Source: Dysidea avara (taxonomy: Eukaryota; Porifera; Demospongiae; Dictyoceratida; Dysideidae). From it: a stretch of 64,000 bases of DNA. Under the pieces are notes generated by a model, which was given only the letters and a program-made list of their open reading frames with translations, was not told the origin of the DNA and did no database searches. Both the position numbers and the translations under genes were made by a program. Shown piece by piece: positions 1 to 11,454 of this stretch. The stretch spans positions 1,507,445 to 1,571,444 of the forward strand of contig NC_089276.1 of NCBI RefSeq assembly GCF_963678975.1, read 5' to 3'. How positions within the stretch are numbered: position 1 is the stretch's first letter; each line of letters begins with the position of its first letter.

Positions 1-1342
1 TTGAACTGTTTCACCCACTGCACAACATGCCACATAGCTGTGTTAGCTGGGTAAGCCGGCTTCTATGAATATAACTATATAAAGATTAGTATTCTTGGGT
101 GGCACATGAATATACAATGTTTGCAGTAAGCATTTTATAAATGGTGGAACATGACATCGAGTTCTACATGTGTGGAGACCTAAACAAATGGTCACGTCTG
201 AGTTGGACTTGTTGCCTGCAATGATTCATAACACTCATAATAAGAAACTCGTGAAAAGAAACTATATAATATATGTGACTGGCCGGATGGTCTTATAGCC
301 TTTACAAATTCTCAAGTTTGACTGATCATAACTCCTAATGTATTCACCCGACCACCTTCAAAATACACCAAGCAATAATGCCATGTTAGGGATATTTAGT
401 GACCAAAGTTCAGGATAGTACCATTTACACAAGTCAAGTACATGCAATCGGAAAGGCTATAAGACCCCTTTTCACATATCCGGTTACGCATCGTAGCAAC
501 CATCAAAACCAACCCCAAAAACCCACATCACAGCAGGTTTGTATATACATAACTATATAATACACAAACTATAGAAATCATTGAAATATAAATACACTTT
601 ACTGTTTCTCAATGAAAGTGTTGTAATTACTTGGAGAAAAGGAACCAGTGTGCAGCATATACCAAGTGCAGTGTATATAATATGTATGAGCAATTTATTT
701 GCTGAGGTTTCTTACACAAAGATAAAGACACCATGTTGTAACACATTGCTGACATGATTTCCTGTGGAAGTCAGATTTTGAGTCCTTGAGAGACTCTACC
801 AAAGAATATCAATATTGGTGACCTGCTGTTACCCACCTCTACACCATCGTTATCTGAACACACAAAAGATGTTGTTAGTAAGACATTTAACTTGATCAAA
901 TGGCTTCATGTAGTAAATATTGTTACACTTTACAATTGTAGCTAAAGGGTAGGGCACTTAGTAACTACCATCACTACACATGTACTGCCATTTACATGGT
1001 CATGATGTTATAATTATTATAATGTAGTTCTTTTGTTTATAGATCTGCAACATCAAGACCAACCTATGATATGACACTCTCCACCATTTCAACCAGATCA
1101 ACTAGCAGAACAAGCCAAACCACCAATCCACCCACTAGTACAAGTCCAACCAGTACCACTGACAAATCCAACCACAGCCACTTCTACTAGTCCAGCTGCT
1201 GCTAGTAGTCAGACCCAGGAAGAGATCACTACCAGATCACATCAGAATACAGATTCTCCAATGGAGTCAAGTGCCTCTGGAGTGATGTACAACACTACAA
1301 TAACCAGAACATTGTGTCTGATAACATTTATTTGCAGCAGAT
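1..1342 (+). pseudogene. TIKI remnant, unit A (exons 3-6, decayed)
   Basis: Decayed matches to exons 3-6 of the intact TIKI genes lie in the right order: exon 3 at about 150-260 and 488-537, exon 4 at about 640-690, exon 5 at about 750-845, exon 6 at 1043-1342. Splice positions are partly kept (AG before 1043), but the reading frames carry small indels. Exon 3 is split by an inverted-repeat element, and exon 6 has extra bases in its Ser/Thr-rich stretch followed by a stop. Exons 1-2 would lie left of the window. It is clearly a dead paralogue and the oldest-looking copy along with 18365-19112. Confidence 0.8.
265..495. mobile_element. Inverted-repeat MITE inside the unit A TIKI remnant
   Basis: Arms at about 284-304 and 452-483 are inverted copies sharing the core GGTCTTATAGCCTTT, with CCGGAT near both tips and an 11-nt gap in one arm. 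The corresponding sequence of unit A' (about 18590-18610) lacks it, so it arrived after the A/A' split or was lost from A'. No coding capacity. The exact ends and target duplication are not resolved. Confidence 0.6.
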
Positions 1343-2720
1343 TACTGACTAGTAATGTTTGTACTTCACTGTGTCTTGTAATGTGTTATATATTTCAAGC
1401 TCTGCAGCACTAGTACTATATGATGAGTGTGCATTCAAGCAAGGTAGCTAATGGCATCATCCATTAAACCACAGTGGAGTTGTGTGACAAAAGGATTCAA
1501 CTGTAGTTGCAGCAAGACTGTACTTGTATAATAATTACTACAGTTAATGAACTATTCAATATATATATTACATAGCTATAGACCATATATATGATATGTT
1601 TACAATTATACAACTATTACAAACAACTGTAGCTAAATACTATAATTTACTGGTGTTAACAAATTACTGGACGGTGTTAACAAATTACTTGTGTTGATGT
1701 AACACAATTATGTAATGTGTTCTAAGAAGTTGTTAATACACAACACTTACAGCTCTGATGTAACTATAAGTTAGTTGTCATCTCCGTTCAGTGTCATGGT
1801 GCACAAATGTCACTGCATACAATGGAAACTGTTATTTTTAGGGCGCAAAGCTGGGAAGCAGCTATATATATGTGTATACTTACTCTAAACCTCTACTGTT
1901 TGAGACCAAATGAGTTTGACAAAATAATTACTGTAGATTGCTTATTTTCATAGGCTAGAGGTTTATAGGGAATTAGGGATCTCAGAAGCCATCCTTTATA
2001 GAGAGGTTAAATGCAGTACATTGTCCTTTATACAAGGGTCCTTTAAGAAAGGTTTTACTGAATACATTACAATTTTATAGCTAGTATATATAATGTAATA
2101 TAGCTCATACACTACGTATTTATAAACAAAGCATCTTCTTATATGGCAAATAATAGCACATATGCACACAGGTTGGCAGCTAGCATATGTACATGTATAA
2201 ATCAACGTACGGTGACACGACTAACACCAAGTAACATGTAGACAGTAGTAACCACACAGAGAGACTGCATACCTTTTGCATAAACAAATTAGTATTATAG
2301 CATCACTGCATAATACATCTTGAGACTGCTTGTTCTATACTGAATGCTAGAGTAATAACATCATATACAGACAGTATACCATAACTGACCAAATAATATT
2401 CAATTTTACAAGATGCTGATTCAATTAACCACCACGCATTTATGGTCCCCATAAGTTGTATCAGGAGCTTTCGGCGCTTATAAGCTCCTGGTTGTATCAA
2501 AGAACATGCAATGATTTGCTGACTTGATGGTGGCAGCATGCAAACAATAGTTGGTAAATACATATATACCAGCTATACTTGGTATTTGTAATGGTTCGTA
2601 CTTCTATAATACATGCCTAATGGTTACAAAATAAGGTAATCTTCCTCAATTAAACCACTTGTTAAACTAATACTACAAACGCTTAGTCATCTCATTAAAT
2701 CAATTGATAATCCACTCAAA
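1343..2720. other. Gene-free spacer, unit A
   Basis: No exon-like sequence seen; ORFs are short and AT-rich. 1945-2065 contains degenerate copies of a short motif built on AGAGAGGTT/AGAGGTTTA, also seen in unit B at about 10690-10800. This looks like a dispersed minisatellite-like repeat. The 3' part is co-linear with the TIKI-FARSA spacers of the other units. Confidence 0.5.
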
Positions 2721-4629
2721 TTGTAGCTCTACTAGTTCTCTAGTCTACATATTGGGTTAGTGAGTATGTGAGTTTAGTAAACTAATACAACAAATCTATT
2801 ACTACATCCAAACTCATAAAACTAGTTACCCTTCTGTCAGTCATATGCATCACGTGGCCATGTCTCAACTGATGTAGTTAACTTTCTATCCAAAATGATT
2901 ACGTGGCTGAAAATTGTTGTGTGCATGTAACAATACCAGTGCATTTTAAGCAAATCCTCTTCTGCAGCTGTGAATATATATCAGATGTTTTTTAGAAGCC
3001 AATGACTGTGTAGAATGCTGCGGTGCGAATAGAAATATTTACTCCAATTGTGCATGGGTTTGTATAGTGTTTCACCATTATCATGTATATATAATAAATT
3101 TGAGACTGACCACCTCATGAATGATTAACATATGTTGCACTATGTATATTTTAGTTGTTCACTCAATAATGAATTATAAAATATGTATCTAATATCCCAT
3201 GCATGTTGAATTAAGTACACAGCAATTTTAGCTTGAGAAATTTACAGCAAGAGTACTTTAGCATCTTGTATTAATATTAGATTGGTCACCTTTATTACAA
3301 GATGACTCCGTGCATGCAGTTAGCTACTTACACACAAAACACACAACAAACATAACTTCATAGAGCATTCATTATATGGCAATTAAATCCTGCGGTACCA
3401 CATATACCAACCAGCAAGCTGGCACTAATAAAAGTATCAAATACATTTTGTTGGCACAACAGCAATCTCCAACATATCAAAGAATCATTAACTAAGATTT
3501 TAAACTCAATCAATGGCTAACAGATAGATGAAACACATGCAGACCTGCTCATGCAGAAGAGACCATACTTGTGATAATAGTAGCAACACGCTTACATGTA
3601 CATTAGAAATATATATATAGCTATACAAATTAGCATGATGGGGCAACTACATTATTTCTTATAACCTAGCATCAAGAGTTAATAATATGGCAATCAAATA
3701 GCAAATCAAATTAAACGAAGTAACTTAAACACTCCTACATGCAATGACTGCACATACACATAATCATCTGCAAGACAAAACTACCCTCTCCACAATCCAG
3801 TAATAGTCTTCAAGCTATATATAGCTACATGGTGGACACATTCTTGGGTAGCCCCAAACACACCAGAGTTAGCAAACCTACTTACTTCTTGAGACCTATA
3901 TTTTCTACCATCTTTATGTGTTAGCTGCACAGTAGAGATGCAACAATATACTTCATATCAGTATAATCATGATTCATCAAGACCATGATACAATATTGAT
4001 ATGCAAGCAAAGCATTATATCAAGACAAGTATTATAGTGTCAGTGGCAAATTACCATACCAGTTAATAGTTATGGTATACCATAACTACCTAACTAACAA
4101 TTGATACAAGGGAACTGCATACATGATCAGACATGAGAAAATGTAATGCTTATAAGATACAATCACGGATATTTGGTTGCTGTAGAATATTAAGCAACAT
4201 CTTAAAGACAACAAAGATGGCAGAAAAGCACTTCAAAGAAAAGCTTACTATAAACAACTTCAAACCTCCACATTATTTATACTTGAATTAGCACAGATTC
4301 TCATACAGGAGTTGTTCGCTCGCATGTAATATATTACATATGAGTGAACAACTCCTTTATGAGAACATTCTATCAGTAGCCACTATTGTGGTTTGTACAT
4401 TCAGTCAAGATTATATTCCTGTTGCCACTAGACTACAACACAACAACAGTATAGCATACTTTTGCCTTTGAAATCACCATTACGGCATTCAACAGCAGGT
4501 AGTTACCTCTTTTTTTTTTTTTGGTCTTCAACTTAAAGCATAGATAATATACCTACTGACACATTACGTATCTATACTTAAAGCTAGGCTGAAGTTGTAA
4601 TTCCAGAGTGGAACTTCTCTTTCAAAAGT

Positions 4630-4707
4630 CTGGATCCGCCCCTGACAGTTATTGAAAACTTCCTCAACCTGAAACCCTCTGAAAATTTCTATATAGATCC
4701 ACCACTG
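4630..4707. mobile_element. Right end of a CAGTGGTGGA-type DNA transposon, truncated
   Basis: Matches the right end of the complete element at 20473-20813, including an internal GGATCCGCCCCTG stretch and the tip CCACCACTG. The left terminus is missing here. It marks an insertion into unit A that predates the A to A' duplication. Confidence 0.6.
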
Positions 4708-5105
4708 CTAGTATGTAGGGAATATATAATCTATGGTATGAGCTATGTAGTGTCTCCTGCACAAGAAACCTAAGACTAAAATATTGCGGCTGTATTTGTA
4801 ACATAGACTGATACATTATACACAATCATTGAATAAAGCAATAAATCAGTTCCATACACAAGAATAAAGCACGTAAATTGTGAAACAAAAGAATAGGACA
4901 GGTGTCCACACAGCATCTCTATACATGGAAAACGTGCATGCGTGACTTAATAATTTATGTGAGAGGAAATCTTGTGTCCTGATAATTTTGTTATTGGTGT
5001 AATGGCTCGGTGATATGTGTCATGTCTTATGAAATGTCAAACATGTTTTATTTTTCTTTATTCTTCACTTGATGATATTACGTAACCTAGTAATTCCTTG
5101 ACAAC

Positions 5106-5170
5106 ATGTCAGCTGAAATTAGATGCAGACAATGTACAATTCATGTGTGGATCTGCAGCTGTACAGTAGA
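5106..5170 (+). other. Four-copy conserved mini-ORF segment (unit A copy)
   Basis: An ATG followed by MSAEIRCRQCT-like codons, preceded by about 200 bp that is strongly alike in all four units. Counterparts start at 13884, 21178 and 31534. Only the last stays open for 68 codons ([15 protein letters not shown]...). It lies antisense inside FARSA intron 10. It may be a small gene's first exon or just well-kept intron. No function recognised. Confidence 0.3.
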
Positions 5171-5570
5171 TAAGCAATGATGGTATATTAGAAGGATTGG
5201 AGGAATATAATATTTGGAGGGCAAAAATATTGCAGGCCATGAGGAAAAACTGGAGTATTGAACTGGCAGCTAAACAATTGCCTGTTAAATCAACTGTGAG
5301 GTATTTATTTCATATAGCTGACTGTGCAGTAAGGGTTGCTATATATGCATGTACATGAGTGTTCAGAAATTATTCACCTCATAAATCCCTTGTAGTTCCT
5401 TAGTAACAGATACATATTACCCAGTTTTGACTATATAGTACTATGTATATTATGGGTTTTAACTACATGTTATCAAAACTACACTACGGTCACATTACCT
5501 TACAATGTAGTGAACTCCTTATTGTCACAAACTATCCTTAATTATATAATGATTATAGCGTTTCACTAGC

Positions 5571-7697
5571 CATAGCACTGTATAATCTTCATTCTGAGAT
5601 TCTGAAGCCCAGAATTATTCTTTCACACCAAATGTGGCCCCTAGCTATATTTCAAAACATTTTCATGAGTGACAATCAATACCATGCAATGTATCTTAAA
5701 CATGAAACCATGATTTAAACCTAACAATGACTCAGAGCATGTTTGTGTTGAAACAACACTACAACTTTGCAATGGATATGTGAAATATAATCCCAAGGCT
5801 GCAGCACATGTTACTGTCAGACTTTCAGTGCTGGCCACTCTAAAGCTTTAAAAATAACATCAACAGTACACTCTTGGCCATATAGCTATATACATATGAT
5901 TTTCTGAATTTTTCCAATAAGACAAACCGAATCTAGTGGGTCTGTTAGCTATTGGCAAAATCCATCAAGAACAGATTCCATGTAATGTTATGTACACAAG
6001 CAGTGATGGTCAAGAATTCCTCTCTGATGTGTATGTATGCAAGGGTTCACACGACACAATGTTACGACTTAACTTGGTTCCCACACATGTACCAGCACAC
6101 CTTCAGGATGTTGTGTAATATCATTGAAAATCATGTGATGTTGTCATTTCACATTATAAATCATAGTACACAAGCAGACTACACCAACTATACGGGTTGT
6201 ACGTGGTAGGGAATTTCATCATATGTTCATACACATCTTCTTATCAATCTTGCATACTCTTAGGCAAAATCAGTGGTTAATTATGGGTGTGGCTTCTCTC
6301 CTTGAGACCTGCACAGAGAGTCCACTTGCAGGCTACTATAGCTAGCTGAGAGAATTTGTCTACACAAGACTCAAATGCTTGAGTGGTGCACAGATCACAG
6401 GGTGACAATACTGCTGTGTTTTTCACATGGCTGCCAGAGGAGTAATGCTTACATGGACATTTCTGATGTAATCAATAGACATCATAAAATTTGTCGTCGT
6501 AAAACATGGATGCACACATACCAATTAAAATTTGAGGAGGTCATGGTGGTGGTAATTACTCCTGACCACTAAATATTTCACTCTGTGTGTGTGTGTGTGT
6601 CTGTGTGTCTATGTGTGTCTGTGTGTGTCTGTCTGTGTCTGTGTCTGTGTGTACGTCTGTGTGTGTACGCGTGCACGTGAACGCATGTGAATCTTGAAGC
6701 TTCATAACTTTTATACACCATTGCATATAATTGCCTGAAATTTTCCATGAGTGCAGCTAAACTATCTGGTTGCATCTTAAAACTAGCACATTAATCAGTG
6801 TAAGGAGTCAAGTGTTGAATCATCTTGTTTGCCGGTATGTAAAATGTGTGGAAAACATTTTGCAAATCTGGTCACATGGATTGTTACAGGGTGGCTGCAG
6901 AAATCTTGATGACTGCTTTCAAATCCAGACTTCATGTGATGCCAGGGCCAACTGTAGCATTACACATAGAAAGGAAAGCATACCTTAACATGAAGTATGC
7001 AAATCTGAGTTTGGTATACATGGAATCAGATAATTTAGAAGTTGAATAGGTTTCAGCAGCTTAATAAATCAATATGTTATGTTTTACTCTTGTATTATGG
7101 TGACTGCTTTATTAGGGCAATAACTTGATGCTTTGCTTGACTCCGGTTTCCCCGAAGCCTCAGAAACCCCCTGGGGCTGCCCCTGATCACCATCATACTG
7201 ACTATTTGAAGGATATATAACTACACTTCATTTATGCGGTTGAAATCTGAGAACCTTTATACCCTACCGCAACAGCTACTTTATGGCTAGGTGTGTCTCA
7301 ATCTAGCTGGGCTTTAGCTATAGCTATAACTAGGAGTTCCATTCCGGGAAACTCAACTTGAAAATAATTTAGAATTCGTTATAAATCCGGTTTAGCTACG
7401 CACAAAGATAGGCATATGGGTGTAGTCACCAATGGAGAGACTGAATTACGATACATCATAGCCTAATTGTAAAGCAGCATTTTAAGCCTAGCTAGCCAGC
7501 GCTATACTGAAGCGTTCTTCCAAATAGAACTGACCCATCTGATTATCAATTTTGTACACTTCTTCGTGCATCAACAGAACAATCATAACAGATTGTTAAC
7601 AAACCATTAGTTGCGCGTGAACCGCACGCGCAATTACCCGCGTAAATATTTGTATGGTTGCTATACAAGTGTTGCAGTTTCCCGGATTCCCACTGGA
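5571..7697. other. 5' flank of TIKI-1, duplicated at 21546-24087
   Basis: Non-coding flank of the intact TIKI gene in unit B, nearly co-linear with the flank of the B' gene. It holds a dispersed repeat piece at about 5789-5850 (also at 21777-21838, 55543-55600 and 55806-55860), a GT microsatellite, and a GC-richer stretch at about 7130-7190 ending GGCTGCCCCTG that resembles a transposon tip. Several ORFs of 60-85 codons do not stay open in the other copy and are not called genes. Confidence 0.6.
6578..6690. repeat. GT-rich microsatellite
   Basis: Interrupted TG/TCTG/TACG repeat array, about 110 bp. An equivalent array sits at 22850-22920 in the duplicated flank. Confidence 0.9.
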
Positions 7698-7703
7698 TAT
7701 AAA
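7698..7703 (+). promoter_or_regulatory. TATA-like box of TIKI-1
   Basis: TATAAA lies 71 bp before the start codon in a block (about 7600-7773) that is almost identical in the second intact copy, where the box is at 24088-24093. The transcription start is not known. Confidence 0.5.
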
Positions 7704-7773
7704 GACTTACCGTCTAAACCGAATCGCTATAGCCAGCAACGAACCCTAAGCAGCTGCAGAACTCATTACTGAA

Positions 7774-10053
7774 ATGGCGACGTCACACATGTGGAGTGCT
7801 ATAGTCACTGTGCTTGGTTGCTCACTAGTCTTTCGGCTCATGAGCTGCTGCTCCAGCGCAGACAAGGTAATACTTTAGGCAAAAGTTTAGCTTTTCGTGT
7901 GCGTTTGAGAAACCATAATATCTGCACGCTTTATGAGGGTAGCTATACATGAGGTGAATGCATGTGTAGCTATATTTACTGCATGGAGCAAATTCCAGCT
8001 ACAAACTTGCATAATCTTATACTGATCATATTTCTCCATTCAACAGAATTCCCATCTGCGGCAGATCGGTAGTAACCCAGCTTCTTACATATTTGGTACA
8101 ATGCATGTACCCTACAACAAGTTATGGCACAATATTCCTGATAATGTCAAAGTGGCATTTGCTTCCAGTCAAGATGTGTTCCTGGAGCTGGATAAGAATG
8201 ATGAGGATACAATGAACAGCATCAACAATTGTCAACTACTACCCAACAATGAGACCATCAGCAAATATGTGTCACTGAGAGTGTATAAACGACTGACCAG
8301 GTACATGAGGAGACTGCAGAGGGAGATCCCTAAATGGTATGGTGATGGAGGAAATGACAAACTAGCAAAGAGAATTCTTGGAGATTGGCAGCATAAGAGA
8401 CCAATATGGGTGACCCTGCTGCTCAGCTCACTCAACAAGGAAGCTGTCGAGAACAATGATATTCCACTGTTGGATACATTCCTAGGAAATGCTGCTCGTA
8501 ACATGGGCAAACACCTCAAAGCTGTAGAAGACGTACAGGATCAATGTAGTGCATTCAACAAACTGGACAATGAACAGGTTTGTGCTTGATGTACATGTAC
8601 ATGCCTGTACACAATAACATATGCTTGTTATAGCCATTCTGAGCTGTACGAATCTGCACAGAATAATTTCTGTGTACAATAGAAATGGTAGCTAGCATGA
8701 GATTATCCTGTAGTTGAAGTTGTCTGTTTGAAATTTTATAGATAGATCAAATTACAGGCTTAGTTAAATGTTGCATAGTTCATTACCTGAGCTCCGTACA
8801 GTTGCTATACAGGCTGCATATCATAGCCAATGAGTCTCCCGGATTTGATATAATATTACATCATGTGCATGTTTCTTTAGGCTGAGTATGTAATGAAGAA
8901 AGAACTTGATTTTCTGGATGAGCAGGGATTTGAGGGAGGGTCTGATACAGCGGAACGTGACATCAAGTTCTACACATGCGGAAATTTTGAGCAAATGGTC
9001 ATGTCAGACAGCTTGCTGCCTGTGCCGATTCACAACACCCGTAATGAGAAGCAGCAACAAATTGTCAATAACATTGAGAGACTATTAACAACTCATATGA
9101 TTGTGAAGAGGAACAGGAAAATGGCCAGGACTATAATAGCAACCATCAAAGCCAATCCCAAGAAGACACACTTCTTTGCTATCGGAGCAGGTAGGTATAT
9201 CAGTAAAATTAATTGCTTTAAATCTATAATGATATTGTACTCTTTATCAGGTCACTTAGTTGGCAATGACAGTGTTATTAACTATCTAAAAAGGAGAGGA
9301 GTCACTGTGCAACATATACCAAGTGACACTACTATACAAGGGTAAGTTATACCTGTATGATATTTGTGCAGGAAGTTGCTTGTATATTTGTGTGCAATTG
9401 ATTTGCATACATAAGGCTTCCTACACAGCACTATGTTATAATTCATTGCTGATTTCCTGCAGGAGTCAACTACCAGAAGATTTTGAGTCACTGGGTAAAT
9501 TCAAGACTCTACCAAAGAACATCAATATTGGTGACCTGTTGCCCACCTCTACCCCTCCACCAACCACCCCTATTCCTCTAGGGGAAGTGTCCACTGGTAC
9601 TACTACACAGGAAATGTCTGACTATTGGCAACATATCTATCATGAGTTAGAAACGTGAGTAGCTTGTAGACATTTAACTTGACTATGTGTAGTAAATATT
9701 ATTGTGCACTTAATAACTGTAGCTAAAGGGTAGGGCACTCAGTAACTAGCTACCACCACACACGTACAATGCCATTTACATGGTCATGATATTACTGCAG
9801 ATCTGCTACATCAAGACCAACCTATGATATGACACTTTCCACCATTTCAACCAGATCAATCAGCAGAACAAGTCCAACCACTACTCCTAGCCCAGCTGCT
9901 GCTAGTAGTCAGACACAGGAAGACATCACTACCACATCACATCACAATACAGATTCTCCAATGGAGTCGAGTGCCTCTGGAGTGATGTACAACACTACAA
10001 TAATCATAACATTGTGTCTGCTAACAATTATCTGCAGTAGATTACTGACATAA
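7774..10053 (+). CDS. Metalloprotease TIKI homologue, copy 1 (unit B)
   Basis: Six exons: 7774-7866, 8047-8577, 8881-9190, 9251-9341, 9463-9654, 9801-10053, all with GT-AG introns and compatible phases, giving 489 residues. TIKI proteins are TraB-family surface metalloproteases that inactivate Wnt by trimming its N terminus. Seen here: a hydrophobic signal-like N terminus (residues 8-27); the GTMH motif (48-51) and downstream E78 of the first TraB half; the GAGH motif (310-313) of the second half; a Ser/Thr/Pro-rich stalk (about 420-465); and a hydrophobic C terminus with almost no tail, suggesting a membrane or GPI anchor. The first ATG of the conserved block is taken as start because it opens the signal peptide. 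It shares about 97% of residues with the copy at 24164-26463. Confidence 0.9.
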
Positions 10054-11454
10054 TATAACTAGTAATGTGTGTACAATTTTAACTTCACTGTGTCTCAGTA
10101 TAATAGACTATATTGTAATGTAAAAATCAAGCAAGGCTGCTAATGGTATCACTTAATAATAACATCAACTAAACCACAAAGGATCATTCTTTTCTTTGTA
10201 TATGGTGATCAGTGAGTTAAGTGAGAGTGACAGTAGCTACCTATATAATTAGGACAGTTATGGCTAATAGAATATGAACTATGCAATGAATAATATTATC
10301 ATACAGGCCAGATCAAAGTAAGCATTTAACATTGTAAATACAACTAGTACAAGTCTGAATGAGTAGACCATGAGCATCCATATATAGCAAATTAGCAATT
10401 GTGGTCAAAGAAACTCTTTGCATGCATGTGGGTAATACAATTTAATATACATAAGACTGTGAAGTGTTCTAAGAATTATGAAGATTGTTAATACACATGT
10501 ACAATTACAGCTCTGATGTAACCCAGTTATCATCTTCACTGTCACAGCTCGTGTATATCATGTGTGAAATGAATACTGTCATAGGAGCAGAATTGAGGAA
10601 TAGTGTTCTTACTCTTTATAATTACTGCAATGGACACTTTCGGGACTGACCGATTTTACTGTTGTAAGGAAGTTTACGTTGTCCAGAAGTAAAATTGTAT
10701 TGATAGAGGTTTATGTTATAGAGACCTCATAAACTATAGAGAGGAGGTTATGTGTACAGTGGAGGGTCCTCTAAGAGAGGCTCCACACTGAGCTAGCATA
10801 GCATTAATGTGTAGTGACTAATTGTCTTGTGATCACAAACTTCACCATAATATTATGGCACATGCTTTAAAATCCATTTTAAACACAAAGACATTCAAAC
10901 TTTGTATGTAGCTATAGCTACCTTTGTACCTAAAGATTAACAAGTTTGTATTTAAATTTAAGCCACTCATTTAGTAATAGATCTAGTGTGAGACTTCCAG
11001 GCCTTATATGTACATTTACCAGTGTGCATGATCATGTTAACATTCCAGGAGCAGTGCAATAGGTACTGACTTCTGAGGTGTGAATTAGTCAGCAGAGGTA
11101 TAATTATTACAACACAAATTTTCCCTATGAATTACCTCAAGTTATACATGCTAATAGCAGTAACACTTATTGTTATGTTCATTGTTATTGAAATGGAAGA
11201 CCCTGAGACACATAAATGATATGTAGTAACTGACTGGTTTGATAGTGGCATGCAAAACAATAGCTGGTATGCTTGGTTACAAATAAAATTATCTTCCCAG
11301 TTGCTATGCCACTTAACCAAATTAGACAACTTGTTAAACTAATACTACAACACTTATTCATCCCACACCATCTCATTAATCATTATATTGTTATTAACAA
11401 CATTCATCAATTGATATGAATTCTGATCTATACTCTAACAAATTGTAATCTACT
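10054..11454. other. Spacer downstream of TIKI-1
   Basis: No exon recognised. 10630-10800 carries the AGAGAGGTT-type degenerate repeat also seen near 1945-2065. 11185-11400 is close to 27285-27480 and corresponds to the 3' flank of FARSA in the working copy. Confidence 0.5.

Larger units (their letters stand above)
2729..5560 (-). pseudogene. FARSA 3'-end remnant, unit A
   Basis: Two pieces of the working FARSA gene (27532-29661) are recognisable on the minus strand. The last exon matches about 2729-2770 plus about 3100-3135, split by unrelated DNA. Exon 12 (the GNSGVFRPE region) matches about 3834-3895, with several bases deleted. Neither is open. The rest is co-linear intron sequence shared with 10054-14540, 19113-21545 and 26464-32130, ending near 5560 where the units diverge. 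This duplicated fragment lost coding function. Confidence 0.75.

Noticed and set aside
5641-5838. Minus-strand 65-codon ORF, also at 21629-21826
   Set aside because: Part of it is a dispersed repeat found also near 55550 and 55810, and conservation reflects the segmental duplication.
8232-8519. 95-codon minus-strand ORF, repeated at 24626-24913
   Set aside because: Antisense shadow of TIKI exon 2.
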